Source: Roseovarius sp. EL26
Lineage (GTDB): Bacteria > Pseudomonadota > Alphaproteobacteria > Rhodobacterales > Rhodobacteraceae
NCBI RefSeq assembly: GCF_900327775.1
Contig: NZ_OUMZ01000007.1
Span: forward strand, 483,606-547,605
Reading direction: 5' to 3'
Length of the DNA: 64,000 nucleotides
Shown piece by piece: positions 36,784-46,903 of the stretch; position 1 is the stretch's first letter; each line of letters starts with the position of its first letter. The position numbers and the translations under genes were made by a program. The notes under the pieces are model-generated. The model was not told the origin of the DNA. It made no database searches and saw only the letters and a list, made by a program, of their open reading frames with translations.

Positions 36784-37808
36784 CTCAGGTCGTCATCATA
36801 GGCATTATAAGCTGTTAACGGGTTGCCCGGTGCATAGGTGGTCTCGGCAACAAAGGGTTGCTCTTTTGAGCCGCGCGCAGCTCGAATTTCGCGCAGACCA
36901 ACATAGAGCCCACTGGCGATGATAATGCTCATGCCGATGAAGGTCGCAGTTGGTGGAACTTCGTCCCACATGAAGTAGGCCAGAATGGTTGCAAAGGGCA
37001 GGTAAGTATAATCAAAAGTTGCAACCAGACTTGGGTTGGCGATCTGGTAGGCGCGCGATAACAAGATCCAACCCACAGTGCCCAAAAGGCCAAGAACAAC
37101 CAGCAGTAGCAGATCGTGCGTATCCTTGATGCCAAAGCTCCATTGCAGGTGGCTGTATTCGGGGCCAAATGCGAAAATCTGGTTCATGCCCCAACCCATG
37201 GGCAGGATCAAAATGCCAGATATGGCCAAAGTATACAGGCCAACGGTCAATGAGCTTTCGCGTTCGCCGATTTTGCGTGCCAGAACCTGAGAAGCGGCAT
37301 AGGTTACGGCACAGCCAAGCGGTAATATGGCGATCCAGCTGAAATCACCGCCAAAGGGGTTCATCGCAATCAGGATGCCGATAAATCCGACAATAAGGGC
37401 ACCAATACGGTGCGGTCCGATCTGTTCCTTCAGGAACAGGGCGGCCATCAACGCGGTAATCAGCGGGGCTGAGAAGAAAATTGTTGTCACCTCGGCCAGT
37501 CCCATGAACGGAAAGGCGGCGTAAAACATGCTGAATCCGCTGGCAAACAAGAAGGCGCGCAGCAGGTGCAGGGGCCAAAGTGGTGTGAACAGGCGATGAG
37601 GTTTTCCAAGGATCACGATCAATGGGATCAATAGCGAGACAGCAACCACGGCCCGCATGAAGATCAAAAACCAGATCGGATGCAGATCCAGCATGGTTTT
37701 CATCATGGCGTCCTGAAACACAAAGACAACCATGCCTAGCTCAACAGCAATGATGCCTTGCACAGAACGTGAAGGGGCGGTGTAGGTGGATGGTGATATC
37801 GATGTCAT
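36780..37808 (-). CDS. EamA-family (DMT) transporter
   Basis: The 342-residue protein is a second ten-helix DMT exporter, with LAEVTTIFFSAPLITALMAALFLKEQIG in the first repeat and PLSLVATFDY-like packing in the second (NPSLVATFDYTYLPFATILAYFMWDEVP). It has a cytoplasmic tail of about 35 residues (REIRAARGSKEQPFVAETTYAPGN). It lies upstream of, and overlaps by four bases, another DMT gene. Substrate unknown. Confidence 0.87.
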   Translation of the reverse strand: MTSISPSTYTAPSRSVQGIIAVELGMVVFVFQDAMMKTMLDLHPIWFLIFMRAVVAVSLLIPLIVILGKPHRLFTPLWPLHLLRAFLFASGFSMFYAAFPFMGLAEVTTIFFSAPLITALMAALFLKEQIGPHRIGALIVGFIGILIAMNPFGGDFSWIAILPLGCAVTYAASQVLARKIGERESSLTVGLYTLAISGILILPMGWGMNQIFAFGPEYSHLQWSFGIKDTHDLLLLVVLGLLGTVGWILLSRAYQIANPSLVATFDYTYLPFATILAYFMWDEVPPTATFIGMSIIIASGLYVGLREIRAARGSKEQPFVAETTYAPGNPLTAYNAYDDDLR

Positions 37809-37942
37809 GGGGCACCTTTCGGCTGTCGCGGTTTGAATTTCCGCTGCAGTCGATGGTGCACCTGAGTCGCGACGGTTTCGCGTTTATTTGCGACAATGTG
37901 TCGCTTCTGAAGCTTGTGGCACAATAACGTGATGAAAACATG

Positions 37943-37974
37943 AAAAAAGGGCCGACACAAAACTGTATCGGCCC
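37943..37974 (-). terminator. Rho-independent terminator of the acs operon
   Basis: On the minus strand GGGCCGA (37974-37968) pairs with TCGGCCC (37955-37949), followed directly by six T residues (37948-37943). It lies 43 bp beyond the acs stop codon, a strong canonical terminator. Confidence 0.88.
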
Positions 37975-38016
37975 ATCAGGTCTGTTAACCCGTAAAAAGC
38001 GATAGAAACAAAAGGG

Positions 38017-39963
38017 TTAGCGGTTCATGCGGTTTTCAACCAGATCATCTACTACGGCAGGTTCTGCCAGCGTGGATGTATCGCCCAGGCTGCCATAATC
38101 GTTTTCGGCGATTTTGCGCAGGATGCGGCGCATGATCTTACCTGAACGGGTTTTGGGCAGGCCGGGGGCCCATTGGATTAGGTCAGGTTTGGCAATGGGG
38201 CCAATCTCTGTGCGGACCCATGTTTCCAATTCCTTGCGCAACTCATCGGAGGGCTCTTCGCCGGACATCAGTGTGACATAGGCGTAGATGCCTTGACCTT
38301 TGATATCATGCGGGTAACCCACCACGGCAGCTTCGGCGACCTTGGCATGGGCAACAAGCGCGCTTTCGACCTCGGCTGTGCCCATCCGGTGGCCGGAGAC
38401 GTTGATCACGTCATCTACGCGACCGGTGATCCAGTAATAGCCATCCGCATCGCGGCGGCAGCCATCCCCGGTGAAGTAATAGCCTTTGTAGTCCGAGAAA
38501 TAGGTTTGCTCAAACCGGTCGTGATCGCCAAATACCGTACGCATCTGACCCGGCCAGCTGTCTTTGATACACAAAACACCTTCGGCTTCGGTCTCATGGA
38601 TTTCTTGCCCTGTTTGCGGCTCAAGAATGACCGGCTGGATGCCAAAGAAGGGTGTTGTGCACGATCCCGGCTTGGTGGCCGTGGCACCGGGTAGGGGGGT
38701 CATCAGGTGGCCTCCGGTTTCGGTTTGCCACCAGGTGTCAACGATCGGGCATTTACCCTTGCCGACCACGTCATTGTACCAATTCCAGGCTTCGGGATTA
38801 ATCGGTTCTCCGACCGTGCCCAAGAGTTTGAGGCTTGATAGGTCACACTTCTCAACAAATTCAGGTCCTTGACCCATCAATGCGCGAATTGCGGTAGGGG
38901 CGGTATAGAACTGATTGACCTTATGCTTTTCGCAGACCTGCCAGAAGCGGCTGGCATCGGGATAAGTTGGAACGCCTTCGAACATCAGCGTGGTGGCCCC
39001 ATTGGCCAGCGGGCCGTAGACGATATAGCTGTGGCCTGTGACCCAACCGACATCGGCAGTGCACCAGTAGACATCACCATCGTGATAATCGAACACCAAC
39101 TCTTGTGTCATCGCTGCGTAGACCAGATAGCCACCCGAGGTATGAACAACACCCTTTGGCTTGCCGGTCGAGCCGGACGTATAGAGGATGAACAGCGGAT
39201 CTTCGGCGTTGACCTCTGCAGGCGTGCATTCAGCGCTGGCAGCGGCCATCAGGGCGGTGCAGTCGCGATCACGCGCATCATTCCATGCGACATCGCCATT
39301 GGTCCGACGTACAACAAGCAGTTGAACATCATCACCACAGCTGGTCATGGCCTTATCTGCATTGGCTTTCAATGGCGTTGCGCGACCACCGCGAGGGGCC
39401 TCGTCTGCGGTGATCACCACTTCCGCACCGCAATCATTGACCCGGTTGGCCAGCGCATCAGGCGAAAATCCACCAAAGACCACGGAATGAACCGCACCCA
39501 GACGGGCACAAGCCAGCATGGCATAGGCCGCCTCTGGGATCATCGGCATATAAAGAATGACCCGATCGCCTGCCGTCACGCCCAGATCTTTCAGAACATT
39601 TGCCATTCTGCAGGTTTTATCGTGCAGTTGCGCGTAGCTGATGTGTTGCGCGTCTTCCGTTGGGGAGTCCGGCTCCCATATGATTGCAGTCTGATCAGCG
39701 CGTGTTGCCAGATGGCGGTCGATACAGTTGGCTGAGACGTTCAGGGTGCCGTCAGAATACCAATTAATCGATACATTGCCAAAATCATAGCTGACGTCTT
39801 TGACCTTGGTGAAAGGCTTGATCCAATCGATGCGTTTGCCGTGCTCGGCCCAGAATCCTTCGTTGTCATTGATCGAAGCATCGTACATTTCGCGATACTT
39901 GTTGGCGTCAATATGGGCGTTATCGGCGAAAGCGGCCGAAGGGGCGTAGGTCGTGTCGGACAT
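38017..39963 (-). CDS. acs: Acetyl-CoA synthetase (AMP-forming)
   Basis: Acs activates acetate to acetyl-CoA through acetyl-AMP. The 648-residue length and motifs are standard: [18 protein letters not shown] near the N-terminus, the phosphate-binding loop [29 protein letters not shown], and the end [18 protein letters not shown] with the regulatory and catalytic acetylatable lysine. It is the last gene of an operon beginning with an ABC substrate-binding protein, 80 bp after livF, and its terminator follows. The linkage implies that the transported compound feeds the acetate/acetyl-CoA pool. Confidence 0.97.
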   Translation of the reverse strand: MSDTTYAPSAAFADNAHIDANKYREMYDASINDNEGFWAEHGKRIDWIKPFTKVKDVSYDFGNVSINWYSDGTLNVSANCIDRHLATRADQTAIIWEPDSPTEDAQHISYAQLHDKTCRMANVLKDLGVTAGDRVILYMPMIPEAAYAMLACARLGAVHSVVFGGFSPDALANRVNDCGAEVVITADEAPRGGRATPLKANADKAMTSCGDDVQLLVVRRTNGDVAWNDARDRDCTALMAAASAECTPAEVNAEDPLFILYTSGSTGKPKGVVHTSGGYLVYAAMTQELVFDYHDGDVYWCTADVGWVTGHSYIVYGPLANGATTLMFEGVPTYPDASRFWQVCEKHKVNQFYTAPTAIRALMGQGPEFVEKCDLSSLKLLGTVGEPINPEAWNWYNDVVGKGKCPIVDTWWQTETGGHLMTPLPGATATKPGSCTTPFFGIQPVILEPQTGQEIHETEAEGVLCIKDSWPGQMRTVFGDHDRFEQTYFSDYKGYYFTGDGCRRDADGYYWITGRVDDVINVSGHRMGTAEVESALVAHAKVAEAAVVGYPHDIKGQGIYAYVTLMSGEEPSDELRKELETWVRTEIGPIAKPDLIQWAPGLPKTRSGKIMRRILRKIAENDYGSLGDTSTLAEPAVVDDLVENRMNR

Positions 39964-40043
39964 GTTATACCTTTGTTGGTCTATTTTTGTTTGCGGTATC
40001 TTTGCCTACCTGATGCCGTTAGGGCAAGAGGAGGGCCGCAGTT

Positions 40044-40799
40044 TTAAATCGCCAAATACTCGGAGCGCAGCTCTTCATTTTGAAGTACCTCTTCGGCGGC
40101 ACCGTCAAAGACAATGCCACCGGTATCAAGGATCACAGCGCGATCAGATAACTCCAGTGCGCGCACAGCGTTTTGTTCCACGATGATGGTAGTGATGCCT
40201 TGTTCCTTGATGATCCGTAGAGTTTTCTCGATCTCATCGACGATCACCGGCGCGAGACCCTCGTAAGGTTCATCCAACAGCAGTACTTTGATATCACGCG
40301 CCAAGGCACGCGCCACGGCCAACATCTGTTGCTCACCACCTGATAGAGTGACGCCCTCTTGTTTGCGGCGTTCCGCCAAGCGGGGAAAGAGGGTATAAAG
40401 TCGATCCAATGACCAGCCAATGGGTGGTGCGATCTGCGCCAGTTGCAGATTTTCCTCGACCGTCAGGCCAGGGATGATGCGGCGGTCTTCGGGTACAAGG
40501 CCGATCCCGGCAACAGCGGCTTCGTGACTGCTCATCTTGTGCAGGGGCTGATGGTCCAGCCAGATCTCGCCGTGGTGCAATTGCGGATCGTCCATCCGGG
40601 CAATCGACCGTAAAGTGGTGGTCTTGCCAGCGCCATTGCGGCCCAGCAGGGCCAGGATTTCACCTTCGTGGACGTTAAAGGAAACGCCCTGCACGATGTA
40701 GCTTTCGCCGTAGTAGGATTGTAGGTCCCAGACCGAGAGGAAAGCGGGTGCGGTTTCAGCACGGTTTCTGCCTTTGGCAAAATCGGGTTTCGCGTTCAT
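40044..40799 (-). CDS. livF: Branched-chain-type ABC transporter ATPase (LivF-like)
   Basis: The 251-residue ATPase has Walker A (GRNGAGKTT), signature (LSGGEQQ), Walker B (VLLLDEPYEG) and the switch His region typical of LivF. Start 40799 has a strong AAGGAAGGAC site; the frame opens to 41012 but overlaps livG. Together with LivG it powers uptake of the substrate bound by the protein at 43931-45274. Confidence 0.93.
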   Translation of the reverse strand: MNAKPDFAKGRNRAETAPAFLSVWDLQSYYGESYIVQGVSFNVHEGEILALLGRNGAGKTTTLRSIARMDDPQLHHGEIWLDHQPLHKMSSHEAAVAGIGLVPEDRRIIPGLTVEENLQLAQIAPPIGWSLDRLYTLFPRLAERRKQEGVTLSGGEQQMLAVARALARDIKVLLLDEPYEGLAPVIVDEIEKTLRIIKEQGITTIIVEQNAVRALELSDRAVILDTGGIVFDGAAEEVLQNEELRSEYLAI

Positions 40800-40818
40800 T
40801 TTGATGTCCTTCCTTCGC

Positions 40819-41574
40819 TCAAGCGGATTCGCCCAAATACGCTTCGCGTACTTTGGGGTGGCCCTTGATATTGTCCGGGGTGTCTTCGACCAATGGGGTG
40901 CCCTGCGCCAGAACGGTGATGCGTTGCGCCAGCGAGAACACAACATGCATGTCGTGCTCAATGATGGCGATGGTGATGTCGCGTTCGTCGCTGATCTGTT
41001 TGAGCAGATCAATCGTGTTATTGGTGTCGGCCCGTGCCATCCCAGCGGTAGGCTCGTCTAGCAGCAACAGGCGTGGCTCTTGCGCCAGGCACATGCCAAT
41101 CTCAAGCCGGCGTTTGTCGCCGCGTGACATGGCTGCTGCATTCATGTGACGTTTGTCGATCATATTCATGTCTTCAAGCATGTTTTCAGCTTGTTCGATG
41201 ATGCCTTTTTCATTGGCGGTGCTTTCAATCGCATGCATGCGGAATGCGCCATCACGCTTGGCAAAGATCGGGATCATCATGTTTTCCATCACTGTCAGAT
41301 CGCCAAAAATCTCAGGTGTTTGAAAGACGCGGCTGATGCCCATCTGGTTGATCTCAAATGGCTTACGTCCCAGAACTGATTGACCATCAAACATGACCGA
41401 CCCGGTGTCGGGTGTCAGCTTGCCGACAAGACAGTTTAGCAGTGTTGACTTGCCCGCCCCGTTGGGGCCGATGATGGCGTGAACCGTGTTTTCCTTAACG
41501 CTGAGGTTCACATCGCCTAGGGCCTGCAGGCCGCCAAAGCGTTTATTGACATTTTTGACTTCTAAGATAGCCAT
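40819..41574 (-). CDS. livG: Branched-chain-type ABC transporter ATPase (LivG-like)
   Basis: The 251-residue protein has Walker A (GPNGAGKST), signature MSRGDKRRLEIGMCL (MSRGD in place of LSGG, a common variant in urea and amide type transporters) and Walker B (LLLLDEPTAGM). It pairs with LivF. It lies 12 bp after the stop of livM. Confidence 0.93.
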   Translation of the reverse strand: MAILEVKNVNKRFGGLQALGDVNLSVKENTVHAIIGPNGAGKSTLLNCLVGKLTPDTGSVMFDGQSVLGRKPFEINQMGISRVFQTPEIFGDLTVMENMMIPIFAKRDGAFRMHAIESTANEKGIIEQAENMLEDMNMIDKRHMNAAAMSRGDKRRLEIGMCLAQEPRLLLLDEPTAGMARADTNNTIDLLKQISDERDITIAIIEHDMHVVFSLAQRITVLAQGTPLVEDTPDNIKGHPKVREAYLGESA

Positions 41575-41586
41575 TGATAACGCTCC

Positions 41587-42795
41587 TTACTCTGCAGGTG
41601 TGGATTGTGTGGTTTCATCTGAGGGCGGCGAGCCCGGTTTCTTGCTTTTGAACAGGCCCTTGATGCGCTTGCCGCCTTCGACCAATCCGCCGGGCAGGAA
41701 GATCACGATCAGCATGAAAATCACGCCAAGCGTCAGATGCCAGCCTTTGCCGACAAATGGGTGGATGATAGTCACGACCAGATCCTCCAAGCCGTCCGGC
41801 AGGAACGAAAACCAGCTATGCAAAACGCTGTCGTTGATTTTCGAGAAGATGTTCTCGAAATACTTGATCAGGCCAGAACCTAAAACCGGACCAATTAATG
41901 TGCCTGCTCCGCCAAGGATGGTCATCAAGACAACCTCGCCTGAGGCGGTCCATTGCATCCGTTCAGCGCCCGCCAGAGGATCGACTGCTGATAGCAATCC
42001 GCCCGCAAGACCAGCGTACATGCCAGAGATAACAAAAGCGGCCAAAGTGTATGGGCGGGCATTCACGCCGGTGTAGTACAATCGTGTCTGGTTGGATTTC
42101 ACCGCCCGCAGCATCATACCGAAAGGTGAGCTGAAAATGCGGATAGACAGATAAAACGCCAAGATCAGGATTACGGCACAGAGGTAGTAGCCAACGTTGA
42201 ACTGAAAGAGCCATGCGCCGACTTCCATTTTATGCGTCGCATTCATCTCAAGTCCAAAGAAGTGTGGGACTGAGGGGCTGTTTTCACCGCGGAAAATCTG
42301 AAGATCGTTCGAGTAAACTTGGAGGCCGGTCTCACCGTTGGTCAGGTTAAACTTAGGGTTCGACAGGACTGAATAGGCAAGCGCAAAGCTCATTTGAGCA
42401 AAGGCTAGTGTCAGGATTGAAAAGTAGATGCCCGAGCGTCGCAATGACACCACCCCGATCAGAAGGGCAAAGAGGCCCGAGGTTACGATTGATAGTAAGA
42501 TGCCGGGCACAACGCTGTATCCGAGCAGTTTGAACATCCAGACGCAGGAGTATGAACCGACACCCAGAAAGGCGGCGTGACCAAAACTGAGGTAGCCGGT
42601 CAGGCCAAACAGGATGTTGAACCCGATAGCGAAGATGCCGAAGATCACGAATTTCTGCATCAGATCAGGGTAGCCTGCGTTGAACTGCGCCAGACCCGAC
42701 CCATCAGGGAAAGGGTTCAGGATGAAAGGAGCGAGCATGGTCAGCGCGATGACGATCAGCAGCAGTTTGAAGTCTTTGTTATTAAGTCCGAGCAT
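41587..42795 (-). CDS. livM: Branched-chain-type ABC transporter permease (LivM-like)
   Basis: The 402-residue protein has about ten membrane segments and the LivM signature [28 protein letters not shown]. It is longer than a standard LivM through an extracytoplasmic insert (residues about 130-185) and a polar cytoplasmic tail ending in Ser/Thr-rich residues. Such insert-bearing permeases occur with urea and amide type transporters. It is three bases from livH. Confidence 0.92.
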   Translation of the reverse strand: MLGLNNKDFKLLLIVIALTMLAPFILNPFPDGSGLAQFNAGYPDLMQKFVIFGIFAIGFNILFGLTGYLSFGHAAFLGVGSYSCVWMFKLLGYSVVPGILLSIVTSGLFALLIGVVSLRRSGIYFSILTLAFAQMSFALAYSVLSNPKFNLTNGETGLQVYSNDLQIFRGENSPSVPHFFGLEMNATHKMEVGAWLFQFNVGYYLCAVILILAFYLSIRIFSSPFGMMLRAVKSNQTRLYYTGVNARPYTLAAFVISGMYAGLAGGLLSAVDPLAGAERMQWTASGEVVLMTILGGAGTLIGPVLGSGLIKYFENIFSKINDSVLHSWFSFLPDGLEDLVVTIIHPFVGKGWHLTLGVIFMLIVIFLPGGLVEGGKRIKGLFKSKKPGSPPSDETTQSTPAE

Positions 42796-42798
42796 TGC

Positions 42799-43830
42799 TT
42801 ATTCCTCCATCACGCCTTTTTTGCCCATCAATCCGCGCGGACGTGTCAGCAGGATGATAATGGCAACTAGGTAGATGATGATCTGGTTGATCCCAGGGAT
42901 TGTGGTGGTGGCCCAAGTGGTCGAGGCAAAACTTTCAAGAATGCCCAGCAAGAACCCTGCCAGGACGGCGCCGGGCAGGGAGCCCATGCCGCCAACAACG
43001 ACCACGACGAAACTGAGCACCAAGAAGTCCATGCCCATATGGTAATTGGGTGGATTAATTGGGGCGTACATCACCCCGGCAAGACCGGCGACCGCGGCGG
43101 CAATACCAAACATGATGGTAAAGCGGCGGTCGATATTGATGCCAAGCAGACCAACCGTTTCGCGATCTGCCATGCCAGCGCGTACGACCATGCCAAAGGT
43201 GGTGAATTGTAAGAATGCAAAGACCCCGCCGATGATGACGGCGGAAAAGGCAAAATACACTAAACGCCAGTATGGGTAGATGATCGCATTGGCCTCAAAT
43301 CCAAGCATAACACCGAAATCATAGCTGCCCTTGAAAGCTTCAGGCGCTGGGGTGGGGATCGGGTTCGCTCCAAAATTGGCTTTGATCACTTCCTGCAAAA
43401 CGATGGCCAAACCAAAAGTGACAAGGATTTGATCGGCATGTGGGCGTTTGTAAAAATGTTTGATCAGCCCACGTTCCATGATGACACCGATGCCAATCAT
43501 GACCGGGATAGAGAACAGGATCGCGAGGGGGACAGCCCAATCGATGATGCTTGCGCCGACGTCTGGGCCAAACCAAGCCTCAACATAGGGCGTCTTGACC
43601 TTAAGCGGATTGCCAAGGAAATCCGTCTGAGTTTCGTCAATGGTTTCAAAGCTGATGTTGAGGATCTTTGAAAGCGTCACCGCGCAAAAGGCCCCGATCA
43701 TAAAGAGGGCACCATGCGCGAAGTTGACGACGCCGAGCGTGCCAAAGATCAAAGTCAGGCCAAGAGCGATCAGCGCATAGGCTGAGCCTTTGTCTAGGCC
43801 ATTGAGAATTTGTAGAATGAATGCGTCCAT
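42799..43830 (-). CDS. livH: Branched-chain-type ABC transporter permease (LivH-like)
   Basis: The protein (343 residues from 43830) has the LivH signature LNGLDKGSAYALIALGLTLIFGTLGVVNFAHGALFMIGAF near its start. It carries an insert of about 40 polar residues after the second helix (SFETIDETQTDFLGNPLKVKTPYVEAWFGPDVG), matching the insert in LivM. The ATG at 43830 follows GGGTGGGA; a GTG at 43839 is also possible. A strong hairpin separates it from the binding-protein gene. Confidence 0.92.
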   Translation of the reverse strand: MDAFILQILNGLDKGSAYALIALGLTLIFGTLGVVNFAHGALFMIGAFCAVTLSKILNISFETIDETQTDFLGNPLKVKTPYVEAWFGPDVGASIIDWAVPLAILFSIPVMIGIGVIMERGLIKHFYKRPHADQILVTFGLAIVLQEVIKANFGANPIPTPAPEAFKGSYDFGVMLGFEANAIIYPYWRLVYFAFSAVIIGGVFAFLQFTTFGMVVRAGMADRETVGLLGINIDRRFTIMFGIAAAVAGLAGVMYAPINPPNYHMGMDFLVLSFVVVVVGGMGSLPGAVLAGFLLGILESFASTTWATTTIPGINQIIIYLVAIIILLTRPRGLMGKKGVMEE

Positions 43831-43888
43831 TGTTCCCACCCGTGGGTTCCGTAAAAACGGCGCTGTTGAATTATAGGATCAGATCAGT

Positions 43889-43918
43889 ACCAGCCGCGCG
43901 CGATTACGCGCGACTGGT
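43889..43918 (-). other. Hairpin between binding-protein gene and livH
   Basis: ACCAG+CGCGCG and CGCGCG+CTGGT form an 11-bp stem with one mismatch around a six-base loop, without a T tract. It lies just after the stop of the binding-protein gene. Structures in this position usually protect the upstream message or cause partial termination, so that more binding protein than permease is made. Confidence 0.6.
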
Positions 43919-43930
43919 GTGGTGATATGA

Positions 43931-45274
43931 TTAGCCCGCGTTGCAGGTACCCAGTTCACCACCGGCAAACATTGGGTGATCGGGTTCGTACGTGACCTGC
44001 GATGCCGGTGTGACTTCGACGATTTCGAGAAGGTCGAACTCTGACGTAGGGTTTTCTTTCCCTTTCACAACCAGCACATCCTTAAAGCACTGGTGATCTT
44101 CGGCGCGATACAGCGTTTTGCCGTTGCCAAGACCGTCAAATTCAAACCCTTCCAATGCTTCAGCAACGCCGCATGGATTGAATGTACCGGCACGCTCACA
44201 CGCATCTGCATACAGCAAAGTTTGTACATAGCATGTATGTGCCGCCTGTGATGGTGGGAAGCCGTATTTGGTGCCGAAGGATTTCACGAAGGCTTTCGAG
44301 CCCTCATCCGTCAATGACCAGTGCCAGTTGGTGGAGCCATAGATGCCCTTGACGTTGTCACCGGCACCTTTTGCCATCAGACGGCTATACAGCGGCACGA
44401 TGATCTCGAAGTTTTTGTTATTGATCTGCTTGTCGCGCAGACCGAACTCAACCGCGTTAGTCAAAGAGTTCACCATATTACCACCGTAGTGGTTCAGAAC
44501 CAGTACATCAGCGCCCGAGTTCAGAACAGGTGCGATATAGGATGAAAAGTCTGTTGCCGCGAGTGGTGTGAGTACGTTTTCAACAGTTTCCCAGCCCAAA
44601 GCCTCGGTCGCGGATGCGATGGATTCTTGCTGTGTCCAGCCCCAAGTATAGTCAGCCGTCAGGTGATAGGCACGACGGTCTGAGCCGTAGTTGGCTTCAA
44701 GCACTGGGGCAAGAGCCGCACCGGACATGTAACCGTTAAAGAAGTGGCGAAAGCCATTGGCTTTCTTGTCTTTGCCGGTTGTGTCGTTGGAGTGTGTCAA
44801 GCCGGCCATAAAGATAACGCCAGCTTCCTGACAGAGACCTTGAACAGCGATCGCAACACCCGAGGATGAACCACCGGTGATCATCACCGCGCCATCTTTT
44901 TCGATCATCGACTTAGCCGAGGCGCGAGCCGCATCTGATTTGGTCTGTGTGTCACCAGTGACAAATTCAACCTTCTTGCCAAGGATGCCGTTGCCTTGCA
45001 GGGCTTTGGACGTAAATGTGCCCATCATGCCGCCGTCGCCACCACCGTTCAGGTGCTCAATAGCAAGCTCATAGGCGCGCAGCTCGTCGGCACCTTCATC
45101 TGCATAAGGGCCGGTTTGCGGCACGTTAAAGCCAAGGGTCACCGTGCTCCCGGTTGGTTCGTTCATGTAAGCGGCTGCCGATGATGCCGTAAAGATGGTT
45201 GGCATTGCCAGCCCGGCACCCGCGAAGGCGCTGGATTTGAGCAGGCCACGGCGGCTCAGGTTCGAATTGGACAT
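43931..45274 (-). CDS. ABC transporter substrate-binding protein, urea/amide-type, Tat-exported
   Basis: The 447-residue protein begins MSNSNLSRRGLLKSSAFAGAG, a twin-arginine signal, so it should be exported folded to the periplasm. The body is a type I periplasmic binding protein like those of LivK/UrtA/AmiC: VTLGFNVPQTGPYADEGADELRAYELAIEHLNGGG, VMITGGSSSGVAIAVQ, and YHLTADYTWGW. It is longer than LivK and closer to the urea/short-chain amide group. It is first in an operon with livHMGF and acs, faces the ScfR regulator, and two palindromes lie in its promoter region. Ligand unknown; a compound giving acetate or acetyl-CoA is my inference. Confidence 0.88.
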   Translation of the reverse strand: MSNSNLSRRGLLKSSAFAGAGLAMPTIFTASSAAAYMNEPTGSTVTLGFNVPQTGPYADEGADELRAYELAIEHLNGGGDGGMMGTFTSKALQGNGILGKKVEFVTGDTQTKSDAARASAKSMIEKDGAVMITGGSSSGVAIAVQGLCQEAGVIFMAGLTHSNDTTGKDKKANGFRHFFNGYMSGAALAPVLEANYGSDRRAYHLTADYTWGWTQQESIASATEALGWETVENVLTPLAATDFSSYIAPVLNSGADVLVLNHYGGNMVNSLTNAVEFGLRDKQINNKNFEIIVPLYSRLMAKGAGDNVKGIYGSTNWHWSLTDEGSKAFVKSFGTKYGFPPSQAAHTCYVQTLLYADACERAGTFNPCGVAEALEGFEFDGLGNGKTLYRAEDHQCFKDVLVVKGKENPTSEFDLLEIVEVTPASQVTYEPDHPMFAGGELGTCNAG

Positions 45275-45394
45275 TGATATCCTCCCGTTTATTGACTTGC
45301 CGGACGCGTCTCCTCCACGTTTCCAGCTTGCACTATTGTGCGAGGCAATTATCGCAGCGTGATAGAAAATTTCTCAACAAATGCTTTTGGAAAA

Positions 45395-45417
45395 AAGATT
45401 ATTTTGTAAATAATCTT
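45395..45417. promoter_or_regulatory. Palindrome 1 in the divergent acs-operon/ScfR promoter region
   Basis: AAGATTATTT (45395-45404) and AAATAATCTT (45408-45417) are perfect inverted repeats around TGT, and the centre contains TTTTGTAAA. It lies about 120 bp upstream of the binding-protein gene and 76 bp upstream of the regulator gene, a suitable place for an operator. Confidence 0.6.
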
Positions 45418-45435
45418 GAAAAATATTCTTTGTTA

Positions 45436-45455
45436 TTTGTAAATTAATTTACAAA
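45436..45455. promoter_or_regulatory. Palindrome 2: TTTGTAAA-N4-TTTACAAA operator
   Basis: A perfect 20-bp palindrome made of TTTGTAAA, TTAA and TTTACAAA. Its 8-N4-8 layout matches the known PccR site TTTGCAAA-N4-TTTGCAAA apart from a C-to-T change in each half. It starts 37 bp before the ScfR gene, so autoregulation together with control of the divergent operon is likely. Confidence 0.7.
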
Positions 45456-45492
45456 ATGATAGTGATGCACCTGAAATATATGGAAAAACCCC

Positions 45493-46800
45493 ATGTCGCA
45501 ACATCTGATGGCCGGAACCAGAATTCGCGAGCGGCGTATTTTGCTAGGCATGAAGCAGGCAGAGCTTGCTCGGCGGGTCAGTGTTTCCCCGTCCTATCTC
45601 AACCTGATTGAGCATAACCGCCGCAGAATCGGCGGAAAAACTCTTCTGAAAATTGCAGAAGTTTTGCAGGTTGAGCCGAATCTGTTGTCTGATGGAGCTG
45701 GACGGTTGTTGGTCAATGGGCTGCGCGAAGCTGCAGGTGTCCGCGCTGAGTTTGCTGCTGAGGTTGAGCGCGTTGAGGAGTTTGCCGCGCGGTTTCCGGG
45801 TTGGGCAGAGCTGTTAAAGCAGCTCAATCGCGAGCGGGATGAGCTGTTTCAAACTGTGACATCACTGACCGAACGTATGGCACATGATCCTCACCTGGCC
45901 GCATCGCTACACGAGGTCATATCAACTGTTACTGCCATTCATTCCGCAGCGTCTATTTTGGTGGACACGAAAGAGTTGGAGCCCGAGTGGCAGGGGCGCT
46001 TTCATCGTAATATCAATGAAGACAGTCAGCGCCTTGCTGAAGGGGCTGAATCTTTGGTTCGATATCTAGAGGGCGCGCCGGAGGCCGGAAAGGACATCCG
46101 TTCGCCTCATGACGAACTGCATGCATTCCTTGACAGTCGAGATTATCATTTTCCAGAACTTGAAGCCGGTGCGGGCGGTGCTGGAGAGCATTGTATCTCT
46201 GATCTGCTGCAACAATCCTCTGTGATTTGCGGTCCGGCCGCGCGATCTTTGCTAGCAGAAGTATTGTACACCTACGTTGCGGATGCAGCAAAACTGCCGA
46301 TCGACGGGATTTTGCATCTGATATCAGAGGTTGGCATTGATCCTGAACAGATTGCGCTAAAGTATCAGGTAACATTGCCACAGGTGTTTCGCAGGTTGGC
46401 CATGTTGCCTGCTGATGAGGTAACATCCGTTGGTCTTATGACATGTGATGTTAGCGGGGCTATTTTGTTTCGTAAGCCGATCGACGGTTTTTCCCTACCG
46501 CGCAGCGATGATGGTTGCGCACTCTGGCCTATTTACCAAGTGCTGACCATGCCTCAGTCTCCAGTTCGGGTTGTGCTTCGCCAGGCTGGGCAAGAGGCCG
46601 GGCTCACACAGGCCTTTGCTGCCTGCGAACTAATTGCTCCTGCAGGTTTCGATTATCCCGCAGTAATGCGGGCGCATATGCTGTTGATCCCGGACAACCG
46701 GCTTCCGGAACTTGATGCAGCCCGGACGGTTGGCCTGAATTGCCGGATCTGTACATTGTCGGACTGCGCGGCGCGGCGCGAGCCATCTATATTGGCATAG
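45493..46800 (+). CDS. ScfR-family (short-chain fatty acyl-CoA) transcriptional regulator
   Basis: The 435-residue protein has an N-terminal XRE helix-turn-helix (GTRIRERRILLGMKQAELARRVSVSPSYLNLIEHNRRRIGG, residues about 8-48) and ends with the cysteine cluster NCRICTLSDCAARREP (Cys417, Cys420, Cys425) typical of the DUF2083/ScfR family. Characterised members (PccR, RamB, MccR) sense acyl-CoAs and control propionate, glyoxylate-cycle or acetate genes. The protein is somewhat shorter than the usual 460-470 residues, and I see no HExxH motif in its centre. It is divergent from the ABC-acs operon, its likely target. Confidence 0.87.
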   Translation: MSQHLMAGTRIRERRILLGMKQAELARRVSVSPSYLNLIEHNRRRIGGKTLLKIAEVLQVEPNLLSDGAGRLLVNGLREAAGVRAEFAAEVERVEEFAARFPGWAELLKQLNRERDELFQTVTSLTERMAHDPHLAASLHEVISTVTAIHSAASILVDTKELEPEWQGRFHRNINEDSQRLAEGAESLVRYLEGAPEAGKDIRSPHDELHAFLDSRDYHFPELEAGAGGAGEHCISDLLQQSSVICGPAARSLLAEVLYTYVADAAKLPIDGILHLISEVGIDPEQIALKYQVTLPQVFRRLAMLPADEVTSVGLMTCDVSGAILFRKPIDGFSLPRSDDGCALWPIYQVLTMPQSPVRVVLRQAGQEAGLTQAFAACELIAPAGFDYPAVMRAHMLLIPDNRLPELDAARTVGLNCRICTLSDCAARREPSILA

Positions 46801-46903
46801 GAATTTTGACAGCGTGGTTTAGTTTTACCATAGTGCGGCGATACGTGAGTGCGGCGACGGTTTTACCTGTGCGTCGCACGGGATCGGAGGGGAGGCTGAT
46901 TTC

